NCBI GenBank assembly: GCA_035306065.1
Contig: DATGOL010000030.1
Location: 1 to 64,000 of the forward strand
Length of the DNA stretch: 64,000 bases
DNA from: JBBQHX01 sp035306065
GTDB taxonomy: Bacteria; Gemmatimonadota; Gemmatimonadetes; Gemmatimonadales; Gemmatimonadaceae
Direction: 5' to 3'
The notes under the pieces were generated by a model, which worked only from the letters and a program-made list of their open reading frames with translations, had not been told where the DNA came from and did not search any database. Both the position numbers and the translations under genes were made by a program. Below, in pieces: positions 44,828 to 54,218 of the stretch (positions are counted from its first letter, which is position 1; each line of letters begins with the position of its first letter).

Positions 44828-45321
44828 TCGCCGAGCGGGTCCGATGGATCCCACATCTCGGTTACCGGATGTGTTTGTGCCATCAACCTTTCAAGGTCAT
44901 AAACGAAACCTGCACGACTGTACTCCGAGTTCTCGTAATGGCGTCCCAGGTGAATCGCCTCTTCCGGACACACTTCCTGGCAATAGCCGCAGAAGATACA
45001 GCGGAACTCGTCAATCTCGAAGATGAGGGGGTAGCGGTTGCCATCCTCGTCCTCGCCAGGCACCAGCTTGATGCAGTTGGCCGGGCATACGGTTGGACAC
45101 AGCCCACAGGCCACGCACTTGGCCTTGCCGGTTTCCGTGGTGAGCATCCTGTGAGTGCCGCGCCAGCGCGGAGAGATCTCCCACTTCTCCTCCGGATACT
45201 GCACGGTAACCTTGTGCGGATCCACCATGTGCTTGAAGGTGCTCGCCAGACCCTTCAGGGTGGCCCGCACATAGCTCACCTGCTCGATCGGGCGCTCAAC
45301 GGCGCGGACCGTAATAGGCAT
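44824..45321 (-). CDS. nuoI: NADH-quinone oxidoreductase subunit I
   Basis: 165 residues carrying the two 4Fe-4S clusters N6a and N6b: CVACGLCPTVCPANC and CIFCGYCQEVCPEEA. It passes electrons to NuoB. VQYPEEKWEISPRWRGTH before the clusters is family-typical. The ATG at 45321 overlaps nuoH by one base; the longer frame to 45477 is inside nuoH. Confidence 0.97.
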   Translation of the reverse strand: MPITVRAVERPIEQVSYVRATLKGLASTFKHMVDPHKVTVQYPEEKWEISPRWRGTHRMLTTETGKAKCVACGLCPTVCPANCIKLVPGEDEDGNRYPLIFEIDEFRCIFCGYCQEVCPEEAIHLGRHYENSEYSRAGFVYDLERLMAQTHPVTEMWDPSDPLGE

Positions 45322-46589
45322 CAGTCTCCTCCCTCCCCCGCAGCCACAATCCGGCGTCGCGACGGAAGCTCCACTCGCGAACGCGTGGGACTGACCAGCC
45401 GCCCGCGATCGAGTACGTAAACCATGAATACAGTGAGCACCACGTTCATAGCCAGCAGCGAGGCGCCGTGCATCCACCCTGTCACGTTGAACAGCTGCAG
45501 CACGAGAAGCGCCGTCGCAACGATCACGACGTATGCAAGCGTGACCGGAATGAGCACCCGCCAGCCCAGCGCCATGAGCTGGTCATACCGGAAGCGCGGA
45601 AGCGTCCAGCGCACCCACATGTAGAAGAAGAGGAAGAAGAGCGTCTTCAACGAGAACGACAGCGTGGTAAGCAGCGTCTTCGCCACGCTCCATGCAGGCG
45701 TATTGTCCCAGGACGTGAACGGAATATCCCAACCGCCGAAGAACAGCGTTGCCATGAAAGCACTCATCGTGATCATGGCCGCATACTCAGCGATGAAGAA
45801 CATCGAGAACTTCATGGACGAGTATTCCGTGTGATACCCGCCAACGAGCTCCGCTTCCGCTTCAGGCATGTCGAACGGCAGACGGTTGGTCTCGGCGAAT
45901 GCGGACACCAGGAACGTCAGGAACGCAACCGTCAGGTTGAGAACGTTCCACCATCCCACCTGCTGCTGAGTGATGATACTGTCGAACGTGACGTTGCCAG
46001 CCAGCAGCAGTACCGGAATGATCGAGAGCCCAAGGCCCACCTCGTAGCTCACCATCTGCGCACTGGCACGCAGTCCACCCAGGAATGCGTACTTGTTGTT
46101 CGAGCTCCAGCCGGCAAGCACCAGTCCGTAGGCGCCGAGCGACGCAACTGCCACGATGAACAGGTAGCCGATGGGGATATCGGCCACCTGCATGTCAATG
46201 AGTCCCCAGGGCGTTGGCAGTGGTGAACCGAATGGAATCACGCACCACACGACCAGCGCGGTTACGAAGGAGATACCGGGCGCAAGGTTGAAGATCGCGC
46301 CGCTTGCAGCTTCCGGCTGATTCTCTTCCTTCATGAAGTTCTTGATGCCGTCTGCAGCCGGCTGTAGCAATCCACCTGGGCCGGCCCTGTTGGGTCCTCG
46401 GCGATCCTGGATCCATGCGGAAACCTTGCGCTCCGCAAGCGTGAGCATCGCGACGGACACCAGGTATATCGTGAAGAAGACGATCACCTTCACGACAGTT
46501 GCGATGAGGAACACACCGGTACTCGGCGCAACCTGCGGGTTCGCAACCTGGAAGAGCGCAGGCAAAATGGAGCCCGGCAGAATCGTCAT
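45321..46589 (-). CDS. nuoH: NADH-quinone oxidoreductase subunit H
   Basis: 422 residues with about nine helices and a long C-terminus. The quinone-channel motifs AERKVSAWIQDRRGPNR, PFDMPEAEAELVGGYHTEYSSMKF and WVRWTLPRFRYDQLM match NuoH. It joins the peripheral arm to the membrane arm. About 40 extra residues at the C-terminus (after the last helix) are basic and not conserved. Confidence 0.96.
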   Translation of the reverse strand: MTILPGSILPALFQVANPQVAPSTGVFLIATVVKVIVFFTIYLVSVAMLTLAERKVSAWIQDRRGPNRAGPGGLLQPAADGIKNFMKEENQPEAASGAIFNLAPGISFVTALVVWCVIPFGSPLPTPWGLIDMQVADIPIGYLFIVAVASLGAYGLVLAGWSSNNKYAFLGGLRASAQMVSYEVGLGLSIIPVLLLAGNVTFDSIITQQQVGWWNVLNLTVAFLTFLVSAFAETNRLPFDMPEAEAELVGGYHTEYSSMKFSMFFIAEYAAMITMSAFMATLFFGGWDIPFTSWDNTPAWSVAKTLLTTLSFSLKTLFFLFFYMWVRWTLPRFRYDQLMALGWRVLIPVTLAYVVIVATALLVLQLFNVTGWMHGASLLAMNVVLTVFMVYVLDRGRLVSPTRSRVELPSRRRIVAAGEGGD

Positions 46590-48160
46590 GCGGATTCTCC
46601 GGCCAGGCTTGTCTGCGCGATCTGCTGTCCTGCGAGGCCCAGCGAGTCGTAGCTGAGGCCCGCGAATGCAGGCTGCGCTGCGGCAAGACCGTCGAAGACC
46701 TCGGACGCCAGGAAATAATCCGTATCTTCGCCCATCGTTGCAAGAAGCTCGGAGAGGACAAACCAGGTGGGCCTGGCCAGGCCGGGAGCGCCACGCGACT
46801 GCAGGAAGCGCTGCACACGTCCGCGAAGGTTGGTGAAGGTTCCTTCCTCTTCGGCAAAGTTCGCGACAGGCAGCACGACATCGGCGACCTCGTGCGGCAC
46901 GCCGGTCGTGGTTCCGATAACCAGCACACTGGCTGCTGCGCGCAGCACCTCCGGCTTCACGTCTGCAAGTTCATCATCGGCAACCACGAGTACCGCACCA
47001 GACGAAACTCCGGCGAGTGGCGAATCGAAGTCCACCCTGCTGAAGCCGAGCTGCAGGGCACCGTGAACGTTGGCGCCTCGGTCTGCGCGGAGCGCCAGGT
47101 CTTCCACTCCGGGAAGTGGCGCCTCATCACCTGTTGCACAGCGGAAAGTGGCACTGCCACCCGCACGGTCAACCAGCCGGCGCAGGAGCCAGAGTGTCTC
47201 GTTCGGCAGGTTCGGAGATGCCAGAACGTGAACCTCGCGATCGCCGATCAGCGACGCGGCAGCAGCAAGTGCGTCATCCCACGCAGCCGGCTGGAGCGCA
47301 CCTCCATCGCGTACGAGCGGAACTTCGGAGCGATCAGGGCGGTTCATCCAGCGATAGTCAAGGCGACCGTGGTCGCACATGTAGTACTCGTTGACCTCGA
47401 GGTTCGGACGCGGACGCAGCCGTGCAATGACATCGTCGCGTGACTCGATCATCATGTTGCAGCCCTGTGAGCAGCCCGGGCACACGGACGCCGTACGATC
47501 CAGCTCCCATGCACGTGCCTTGTTCAGCGAGTCCTTGCTGAGCAGCGCGCCTACCGGGCACAGGTCTATCACATTCGAGGCCCAGGCGTGCGTGAGGCCC
47601 TCGCCTTCGTACACGCCGATAACCGCACGATCACCGCGCTCGCTCACGTTGAGCACCGGTTCCTCGGCAACAGCGTCCATGAAGCGAACGCATCGCGTGC
47701 AGAGAATGCAACGGTTGGTGACGTAGAGAACGTCGCCACCGAAGTCCTCCATCGGGTTGAACCGCTTGGGCTCATGAAGGCGCGATACAGCCGGCCCTTC
47801 CGCGAACGTGAAGTCCTGCAGCTCACACTCGCCGGACTTGTCGCAAATCGGACAATCCAGCGGATGGTTGATGAGGAGAAACTCCAGCACGCTCGCGCGC
47901 GCCTCACGAGCCTTCTCCGTGTTCATCTGCACTACCTGTCCCTCTCCCACCGCGGTTGCACACGCCGGCGCGAGCTTGGGCATCTTCTCCACTTCCACCA
48001 GGCACATGCGGCACGAACCCGCCACAGGCAGCCCCGGGTGGTAGCAGTAGTGCGGAATCAGTATTCCTACTGTCTTGGCAGCTTCCAGGATCGACGTGCC
48101 TTCCGGCACCACCGCCTGACGCCCCTCGATAGTAAGGGTAACCATCTTCGTTTCAGCCAT
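46586..48160 (-). CDS. nuoG: NADH-quinone oxidoreductase subunit G, short form
   Basis: 524 residues, shorter than many NuoG (about 680-900). The N-terminal 2Fe-2S domain (CYHPGLPVAGSCRMCLVEV), the N5 site (HPLDCPICDKSGEC) with a His ligand, and N4 (CILCTRCVRF) are present. CPGCSQGC with a later CDHGR forms the extra 4Fe-4S site N7. The molybdopterin-like C-terminal region is reduced to about 250 residues (EVADVVLPVANFAEEEGTFTNLRGRVQRF). It overlaps nuoF by one base. Confidence 0.95.
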   Translation of the reverse strand: MAETKMVTLTIEGRQAVVPEGTSILEAAKTVGILIPHYCYHPGLPVAGSCRMCLVEVEKMPKLAPACATAVGEGQVVQMNTEKAREARASVLEFLLINHPLDCPICDKSGECELQDFTFAEGPAVSRLHEPKRFNPMEDFGGDVLYVTNRCILCTRCVRFMDAVAEEPVLNVSERGDRAVIGVYEGEGLTHAWASNVIDLCPVGALLSKDSLNKARAWELDRTASVCPGCSQGCNMMIESRDDVIARLRPRPNLEVNEYYMCDHGRLDYRWMNRPDRSEVPLVRDGGALQPAAWDDALAAAASLIGDREVHVLASPNLPNETLWLLRRLVDRAGGSATFRCATGDEAPLPGVEDLALRADRGANVHGALQLGFSRVDFDSPLAGVSSGAVLVVADDELADVKPEVLRAAASVLVIGTTTGVPHEVADVVLPVANFAEEEGTFTNLRGRVQRFLQSRGAPGLARPTWFVLSELLATMGEDTDYFLASEVFDGLAAAQPAFAGLSYDSLGLAGQQIAQTSLAGESA

Positions 48161-49479
48161 CAGACTGCCACCGCGGCAACCGGTACATGAGACCGGCTTT
48201 TCGGGATGAGTGCCTCGAACTCGCTGCGGAAACGGGCAATGCCCGACACGATAGGCGTGGCGCAGGAGTCACTTAGTACACAGATGGTCTTTCCGGTCAT
48301 CTGCTCGGAAAGTTCAAGCAGCGTATCAATGTCATCCGACTGACCCTCACCTGCGAGCATGCGTTCGAGAATTCGCGTAACCCAGCCGGTGCCCTCACGA
48401 CATTGCGTGCACTGCGCGCACGACTCGTGAGCGTAGAAGCGTGCGAGTCGCGCAACCTGCTTCGGTATGCTCTGCTGGTCATCCATGCAGATAACGCCGC
48501 CTGAGCCCAGCATGGTGCCGGCCGCAACGAATCCTTCGTAGTCCATCAGCGCACCCTCGGCTTCCTCCATCGTGAGGATGGGAACCGATGAGCCGCCGGG
48601 GATGATCGCCTTGAAGCTCCTTCCGGCTGGCGGACCGCCGCACACGTCGTACAGGAAGTCCTTGAAGGGAAAACCAAGGGCCACCTCGTAGTTGCCGGGC
48701 CTGGCGACGTTGCCACAAACCGAGAACAGCTTGGTTCCGGTGCTGCGCGGATTGTCGGGGCGTCCGAAGCCCTTGTACCACTCCGCACCATTCCGGATGA
48801 TGTGAGGAACGGCCGTGAGCGTTTCAACGTTGTTGATCGTGGTTGGCTGACCGAACAGGCCTGCAACTGCCGGGAACGGCGGCTTGATACGCGGATTGCC
48901 ACGCCGTCCCTCGAGCGAGTTCATGAGGGCGGTTTCCTCGCCGCAGATGTACGCACCGGCGCCCTTGTGGACAACGATATCAATGCGCTTGCCGCTGCCC
49001 ATTGCGTTCTCGCCCAGGATGCCGTCGTCGTATGCCTCACGAACCGCGCGGTTCATCCACAGGAGCGGCTCGGTGAACTCGCCACGTATATAGATGTACG
49101 CCGTCTCGGCGCCTATGGCGTATGCCCCTATCGCAACGCCCTCCACGAGTCCGTGCGGCGTCCACCGCATGATCTCGCGATCCTTGAACGTTCCAGGCTC
49201 CGATTCATCGGCATTGCAGCACAGATAGTGAGGCCTGCCATCGCCGGGCTTCATGAACGACCACTTGACGCCGGTGGGGAAGCCTGCGCCTCCGCGCCCG
49301 CGAAGTCCGGATTCCTTCACGATATCCACGATGCCTGCGGGCTCCATGGCCAGCGCCGACCGCAGCGCTTCATAGCCGCCCAGCTTCTTCCATCCTTCCA
49401 GCGTGCGGGCTTCTGGGTTGCCGAAGTGCTTCGACAGCACCTGCGTCTCGCGCTCGTGCGGCGGGTGAGGATATCCCAT
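48160..49479 (-). CDS. nuoF: NADH-quinone oxidoreductase subunit F
   Basis: 439 residues with the NADH and FMN sites (GLRGRGGAGFPTGVKWSFM, CNADESEPGTFKDREIM, GAGAYICGEETALMNSLEG) and the N3 cluster (HESCAQCTQCREGTGW plus a later Cys in VLSDSC). It takes electrons from NADH. The ATG at 49479 overlaps nuoE by one base; the longer frame lies inside nuoE. Confidence 0.97.
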   Translation of the reverse strand: MGYPHPPHERETQVLSKHFGNPEARTLEGWKKLGGYEALRSALAMEPAGIVDIVKESGLRGRGGAGFPTGVKWSFMKPGDGRPHYLCCNADESEPGTFKDREIMRWTPHGLVEGVAIGAYAIGAETAYIYIRGEFTEPLLWMNRAVREAYDDGILGENAMGSGKRIDIVVHKGAGAYICGEETALMNSLEGRRGNPRIKPPFPAVAGLFGQPTTINNVETLTAVPHIIRNGAEWYKGFGRPDNPRSTGTKLFSVCGNVARPGNYEVALGFPFKDFLYDVCGGPPAGRSFKAIIPGGSSVPILTMEEAEGALMDYEGFVAAGTMLGSGGVICMDDQQSIPKQVARLARFYAHESCAQCTQCREGTGWVTRILERMLAGEGQSDDIDTLLELSEQMTGKTICVLSDSCATPIVSGIARFRSEFEALIPKSRSHVPVAAVAV

Positions 49480-50021
49480 CAGTCCAGCTCCGCGAGAATG
49501 TCCGCTACAATCTCGGGAGTCACCGACTCCACGAAACGTTCGTTGATCATTACCGGAGTTGCAAAGCCGCATGCACCAAGGCACTCCGATTCAACGACCG
49601 TAAACCGGCCGTCCGCAGACGTGGCGCCGAGCTCCCCGCAGCCGGTTTTCTCCAGGAACGAACGTACCACGTCCTCCGCACCGCAAACGTTGCAGGGAGA
49701 CGTGGTGCACACCTGGATGAAGTGTTTGCCAACCGGATGCTGGTGGTACATGGTGTAGAACGTGACCACGCCCTTCACGTATGCGGGCGTGATCTCGAGC
49801 AGCTCGGCAACTTCCGCCATGGCCTCCTCGCTCACCCAGCCGCGGTCTTCCTGCACCATCCATAGCGCGGGAAGCAGTGTTGCCATCCTGGTTGGATAGC
49901 GCGTGAAGAGTTCCTCGAGCTCTGCCCTGCGCGCACCAACGAACACGGGCTCGTAAGGCTCGTGGGCTGCGGCAACATGTGGCGCAAGCTGAGGCCGCGG
50001 CTGACTGGGACCGCTGCTCAC
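49479..50021 (-). CDS. nuoE: NADH-quinone oxidoreductase subunit E
   Basis: 180 residues of thioredoxin-like NuoE with the 2Fe-2S cluster N1a: CTTSPCNVCG and CLGACGFA. VSEEAMAEVAELLEI in the helical N-terminal part is family-typical. It overlaps nuoD by ATGA. Confidence 0.96.
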   Translation of the reverse strand: MSSGPSQPRPQLAPHVAAAHEPYEPVFVGARRAELEELFTRYPTRMATLLPALWMVQEDRGWVSEEAMAEVAELLEITPAYVKGVVTFYTMYHQHPVGKHFIQVCTTSPCNVCGAEDVVRSFLEKTGCGELGATSADGRFTVVESECLGACGFATPVMINERFVESVTPEIVADILAELD

Positions 50022-51331
50022 CTGTCTATCTCTCCCATCACTATGTCAATGCTGGCGTTGATGGCGATTACGTCGGACAGCAGGTGTCCCTCCACCATCT
50101 TCGGAATGGCTGACAGGTTCACGAAAGCCGGGGGGCGAATGCGCCAGCGCACCGGCTTTGCCGTTCCGTCAGACACGAAATAATAGCCCTTCTCGCCCTT
50201 GGGACTCTCCACCGGCATGTACACCTCACCGATCGGCGGACGCGGACCCTCCATCACGAGCTTGAAGTGATGGATCATGCTTTCCATCTCGCTGGTAGCC
50301 ATGCTCTTGGGCGGAAGGATTACCCTCGGGTCATCCACGTTCACCGGCCCGTCCGGCAGCCTGGCGAGTGCCTGCTCCAGGATCCTGATGCTCTGGCGAA
50401 TCTCCTCGAGCCTCACGAGGTAACGATCGTAGATGTCGCCCTGCGTGCCCACCGGCACTTCGAAGTCGTACGTCTCGTATTCCAGGTACGGGAAGTCCTT
50501 GCGTACGTCGTAGTCCACGCCGCTTGCGCGCAGCATGGGTCCGGACAGGCCGCAACTGATCGCCTCGGCAGCGGTGAGTGCGCCCACTCCCGCGGTACGA
50601 CCCACCCAGATGGCATTCTTCGTGAGCATGCGATCCGTTTCGTTGATCGTACGCGGGAGCGTCTTCACGAAGTGTGCAACCTGCTCCACCCAGCCTTCAG
50701 GAACGTCGGCCGCCATGCCGCCCACTCGGCTTGCGGTCGTCGTGAGACGCGCACCGACCCATCGCTCCAGCAGGTTGTATACGTTCTCGCGCTCCTGGAA
50801 GCACCACAGGAACGGCGTGAACGCACCGATGTCAATGCAGGTGGTGCCGAGCCACACGAGATGCGAGATGATGCGCGAGAGCTCCATGGCTATCACGCGA
50901 AGCACCTTGCACCGCTCTGTCATTCCCACCCCGAACAGACGCTCGGCGCCGAGCGAGAAGGCAATGTTGTTGCCGATCGAGTTCAGGTAGTCTTCGCGGT
51001 CGGTCCAGGGGATGATCTGGTTGTACTGCCGGTATTCGCCGATCTTCTCGAACCCGCAGTGCAGGTAGCCGATGTGCGGCACGCAGCGCACCACCACCTC
51101 GCCCTCCAACTCGAGCAGGAGCCGCAGTACGCCGTGGGTTGCAGGGTGCTGCGGACCCACATTGATGAGCATGGGCTCACCTTCCAGCTCGTCCTCGAAC
51201 ACCGGCGGGGCCTCGTAGTCCACGGGACGGCCGGATTCATCCACCATGAGCGGAACTCGCTGAGGCCGGCCCTGTGAATCGAGGCCGGTGGTGCTCAGCT
51301 CCACTTCAATGGTGCGCTTGCGCGTTGCCAT
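50018..51331 (-). CDS. nuoD: NADH-quinone oxidoreductase subunit D
   Basis: 437 residues. NuoD lines the quinone pocket: NVGPQHPATHGVLRLLLEL (quinone His), GYLHCGFEKIGE, and RSPSF-like region replaced by RIRPPAFVNLSAIPKMVEG. A 30-residue N-terminal extension precedes the family start. Gap to nuoC is 5 bases. Confidence 0.97.
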   Translation of the reverse strand: MATRKRTIEVELSTTGLDSQGRPQRVPLMVDESGRPVDYEAPPVFEDELEGEPMLINVGPQHPATHGVLRLLLELEGEVVVRCVPHIGYLHCGFEKIGEYRQYNQIIPWTDREDYLNSIGNNIAFSLGAERLFGVGMTERCKVLRVIAMELSRIISHLVWLGTTCIDIGAFTPFLWCFQERENVYNLLERWVGARLTTTASRVGGMAADVPEGWVEQVAHFVKTLPRTINETDRMLTKNAIWVGRTAGVGALTAAEAISCGLSGPMLRASGVDYDVRKDFPYLEYETYDFEVPVGTQGDIYDRYLVRLEEIRQSIRILEQALARLPDGPVNVDDPRVILPPKSMATSEMESMIHHFKLVMEGPRPPIGEVYMPVESPKGEKGYYFVSDGTAKPVRWRIRPPAFVNLSAIPKMVEGHLLSDVIAINASIDIVMGEIDR

Positions 51332-51336
51332 CTGGA

Positions 51337-52032
51337 TCAGTCCTCCGAGCTCTGAGCGATGTAGCGCTCGCGCATGTCAGCCGGCAGATCTCTGTAGATA
51401 CTCGCCGGCGAGAGCTCCTCGAGGAGATAGCTGGCGCCGGGATGCGCGGTGAGCGCCTGGCGCAGCTGCTCGGAGCGGCTGAAACGACCCCGGAGCGGGA
51501 AGTCCTTACGCAGCGGGAAACCTTCGTTATAGGTCTCCCACATGAGGATTCGACGCGGATCCGGGTGCCCGCGGAAGGTTACGCCGAACATGTCGTAGGC
51601 TTCGCGCTCGAGCCAGTTGGCGCCCTCCCAGAGGTCGGTGACGGACTCAACCTGGAGTTCTGCGTCCTTTGCGAGCTCAACCTTGACGCGTAAAAACCGT
51701 CGGTACGGGAACGATCGCAGATGCCAAACTACCTGAAGTGGACGCCCGAAGTCTCGGTATTCCACGCACGTAACGTCTGACAGGTAATCGTAGCGCTGCG
51801 ACTCGTTACCTTTCAGCCACTCGAGCACTTCGCGTACGCGCGGAGGGTCGATGTATACGGTAGTCTCGCCCCAGATCACTTCAACGCGCTGCACCGCATC
51901 GGGGAATCGTTCGCGCACTGCGGCAGCCGAGGGATTCTCGGGTCCGCCGGTGTGTGGGATGTCCCGTGGAGTTGCGGGAGCCGGCGCGTCGGCCGGGAGG
52001 GCGCTTCCGACTACCATGCGTCCGATGCTCAT
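51337..52032 (-). CDS. nuoC: NADH-quinone oxidoreductase subunit C
   Basis: 231 residues; VTCVEYRDFGRPLQVVWHLRSF, SVTDLWEGANWLEREAYDMFGVTFRGHPDPRRILM is the 30-kDa family signature and FPLRKDFPL follows. The first 45 residues are variable. The ATG at 52032 overlaps nuoB by ATGA; a longer frame to 52230 is inside nuoB. Confidence 0.95.
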   Translation of the reverse strand: MSIGRMVVGSALPADAPAPATPRDIPHTGGPENPSAAAVRERFPDAVQRVEVIWGETTVYIDPPRVREVLEWLKGNESQRYDYLSDVTCVEYRDFGRPLQVVWHLRSFPYRRFLRVKVELAKDAELQVESVTDLWEGANWLEREAYDMFGVTFRGHPDPRRILMWETYNEGFPLRKDFPLRGRFSRSEQLRQALTAHPGASYLLEELSPASIYRDLPADMRERYIAQSSED

Positions 52033-52652
52033 GGTGCGGACCTGCGCTGATGGACGGAGTTCCCGAACGGCTCGGAGAGCTCGTCGATGATGGGCGCGGG
52101 AATGTAGAGGCGGCTGGTGGGATCCGGCTCCATTTCGTCGCGCAGGCGCTCGTCGCTCATGCGTTCGTTCATCACCTTGCGGTGCAGCATCATGATTCCG
52201 TACATGAGCGCTTCCGGGCGCGGGGGGCAACCCGGCACGTAGACGTCCACGGGAATGATGGTGTCAATGCCCTGCACCACGGCGTAGTTGTCGAACATGC
52301 CGCCGCTGGAGGCGCATGCTCCCATGGAGATGCACCACTTGGGCTGCGGCATCTGCTGCCAGATCTGGCGGATGACCGGAGCGAGCTTGAATGGAACGCG
52401 TCCGGCACAGATGAGCACGTCGGCCTGCCTGGCCGAATAGGCGAGGCGTTCCATGCCGAAGCGAGCGAGGTCGAACCGCGCGGCTGCGGTGGCCATGAAC
52501 TCGATGGCGCAGCAGGCTGTGCCGAATGGCATGGGCCACATGGAGTTGGCGCGCCCCCAGTTCACCAGGAAGTCGAGCCTGCTGGTGATCCACGAGCCTT
52601 CGTCCGGGTGCCTTACCGTAACGGGCGCGGCGGCAGTGCGAGTCAGTCCCAC
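52029..52652 (-). CDS. nuoB: NADH-quinone oxidoreductase subunit B
   Basis: 207 residues carrying the N2 cluster: PFGTACCAIEFMA, then CAGRVPFKLAP, MGACASSGGMFDNYAVVQG and PGCPPRPEALMYG. N2 passes electrons to quinone. The start is a GTG at 52652 with AAGGGA before it; an ATG at 52673 gives seven more residues but has no ribosome site. It overlaps the nuoA 3' end by 10 bases. Confidence 0.95.
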   Translation of the reverse strand: MGLTRTAAAPVTVRHPDEGSWITSRLDFLVNWGRANSMWPMPFGTACCAIEFMATAAARFDLARFGMERLAYSARQADVLICAGRVPFKLAPVIRQIWQQMPQPKWCISMGACASSGGMFDNYAVVQGIDTIIPVDVYVPGCPPRPEALMYGIMMLHRKVMNERMSDERLRDEMEPDPTSRLYIPAPIIDELSEPFGNSVHQRRSAP

Positions 52653-53047
52653 TTTAGCGTTCCCTTCTTCCATTCGTAGACGTAGCCAATGACGAGCACG
52701 GCGAGGAACACGAGCATGACGCCAAGGCCGTAGAATGAGGTCTGTCCCGGGGGGCAGGCGCCATTCAGGAGCGGTACGGAACAGGAGAGGTCCTTGTATG
52801 CGACCGCCCATGGGATCATGAACACCGTCTCCAGATCGAAGACGATGAAGAGCATGGCGATGAGGTAGAAGCTGATGGAGAAGCGTGCCCTTGTGTCGCC
52901 GTAGGGGGTGACACCGGACTCGTAGGCGATGCTTTTTTCGGGAGTCCTGCGCGGTCTGACGACGAGCGCGCTGACGCCGATCATGAGGATGGCGTTCAGG
53001 AGGACGAAACCGAAGAGGAGGAGTACGGGGAGGTAGGTTCGCGCCAT
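52643..53047 (-). CDS. nuoA: NADH-quinone oxidoreductase subunit A
   Basis: 134 residues with three helices; YESGVTPYGDTRARFSISFYLIAMLFIVFDLETVF is the NuoA signature with the conserved DLE. It heads the 15-gene nuo operon (14 subunits plus a second NuoM). Confidence 0.96.
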   Translation of the reverse strand: MARTYLPVLLLFGFVLLNAILMIGVSALVVRPRRTPEKSIAYESGVTPYGDTRARFSISFYLIAMLFIVFDLETVFMIPWAVAYKDLSCSVPLLNGACPPGQTSFYGLGVMLVFLAVLVIGYVYEWKKGTLKWD

Positions 53048-53061
53048 CAGGGATACGACTT

Positions 53062-53093
53062 AGTGAAAAATTTCACTTGGGCCAACTCCAAGT
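53062..53093. promoter_or_regulatory. Two overlapping inverted repeats upstream of nuoA
   Basis: AGTGAAA (53062-53068) and TTTCACT (53071-53077) form a dyad with two bases between. ACTTGG (53075-53080) and CCAAGT (53088-53093) form a second one that overlaps it. They lie 15-46 bases before the nuoA ATG in the 198-bp gap shared with the divergent dcd. They could be an operator or a leader hairpin. No convincing -35/-10 pair was seen nearby. Confidence 0.45.
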
Positions 53094-53245
53094 TATCCGG
53101 TGCCATCTGCCGTTGCAACATGCCAGCCTGCTAACCACAACCAACTCCGACGCTTCCGATTCGATGCAACCGGCCGCATCTTTACCGCCGCCACGGCGAC
53201 GCCACTCCGGCGCACCGCCTTACGACCACTCCGTATCACTTTCCG

Positions 53246-53800
53246 ATGTCCATCCAGAACGACCGCTGGATCACGCGCATGGCCCGCGAACACGGCATGA
53301 TCGAGCCCTTCGAGGATCGTCAGGTTCGGTCCGGTGTCATTTCCTACGGCGTATCATCCTACGGCTACGACATGCGCGTGGCCTCGGATTTCCGGATCTT
53401 CACCAACGTCCTCAACTCGATCGTAGACCCCAAGAACTTCGATCCGAAGTCGTTCGTGGAGTTCTCCGGAGACGTATGCATCGTTCCGCCCAACTCCTTC
53501 GCACTCGCACGCTCCGTTGAGTACTTCCGCATTCCCCGCAACGTTCTCACCATAACGGTAGGAAAGTCCACGTATGCGCGGTGCGGCATTATTACCAACG
53601 TCACGCCCTTCGAGCCGGAGTGGGAAGGTTACGTAACGCTCGAGATCAGCAACACCACTCCCCTGCCCGCACGAATCTACGCGAATGAGGGAATTGCGCA
53701 GGTGCTGTTCTTCCAGGGCGAAGAAGAGCCCGAGGTGTCGTACCGCGACAAGAAGGGCAAATATCAGGGGCAGCACGGAGTAACGCTACCCAGGATCTAG
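53246..53800 (+). CDS. dcd: dCTP deaminase
   Basis: Dcd turns dCTP into dUTP on the way to dTTP. The 184 residues show FEDRQVRSGVISYGVSSYG, FALARSVEYFRIPRN, the active site VGKSTYARCGIITNVTPFEPEWEG and FFQGEEEPEVSY near the end. It resembles the monofunctional enzyme more than the bifunctional deaminase/dUTPase. It is the only clear + strand gene right of dif. Confidence 0.96.
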   Translation: MSIQNDRWITRMAREHGMIEPFEDRQVRSGVISYGVSSYGYDMRVASDFRIFTNVLNSIVDPKNFDPKSFVEFSGDVCIVPPNSFALARSVEYFRIPRNVLTITVGKSTYARCGIITNVTPFEPEWEGYVTLEISNTTPLPARIYANEGIAQVLFFQGEEEPEVSYRDKKGKYQGQHGVTLPRI

Positions 53801-53807
53801 TGGTGCA

Positions 53808-53829
53808 CAGGCGCCCGCTGAGGCGCCTG
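53808..53829. terminator. Hairpin between convergent dcd and the small membrane gene
   Basis: CAGGCGCC (53808-53815) and GGCGCCTG (53822-53829) form a perfect 8-bp stem with loop CGCTGA. It starts 8 bases after the dcd stop and has no T-run on either strand. It may end dcd transcription or protect the 3' end. Confidence 0.5.
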
Positions 53830-53923
53830 CGCGTTGCCCTCGGGCGTTCGCGCGGAACCACCCTTGTCGCGGCCAGGGCTACCTAACGCCGGTGGCCGCG
53901 TTGCCTGTTCGGACCCCGCAGGC

Positions 53924-54160
53924 TCAGAACCGCACCCCAGGCAGGTACACAACCAGCGCCACTATCAGCAACGCCAGCGCAATCCATGCCAGTGCTGGCG
54001 GACCACTTCCAGGCCCGGCCCGCGCACTCAGGGCAAGCTGCTGCCGCGCCTCGGGCTCCGTACCGTCACCCACTACATAGGTGGTTTTCTCGACGGCATC
54101 GGCGCCACCATACGCAGCCTCCGCATCCTCGCCCTGAATACGCCTGTCGTTGGCAGCCAT
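53924..54160 (-). CDS. Small C-terminally anchored membrane protein
   Basis: 78 residues, unknown. The first 48 are polar and acidic (MAANDRRIQGEDAEAAYGG), then one membrane helix ALAWIALALLIVALVVYL near the end. A ribosome site AGAGGTG lies 5 bases before the ATG at 54160, which supports a real gene. The frame also opens upstream to 54202. It follows sdhB by 119 bases and converges with dcd. It could be a small respiratory or stress protein, but nothing says which. Confidence 0.55.
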   Translation of the reverse strand: MAANDRRIQGEDAEAAYGGADAVEKTTYVVGDGTEPEARQQLALSARAGPGSGPPALAWIALALLIVALVVYLPGVRF

Positions 54161-54218
54161 GTACACCTCTCGGTGATAGGTCTGCGAAACCACGTGCAGC
54201 ATCCGCGCCAGCCTGCCA

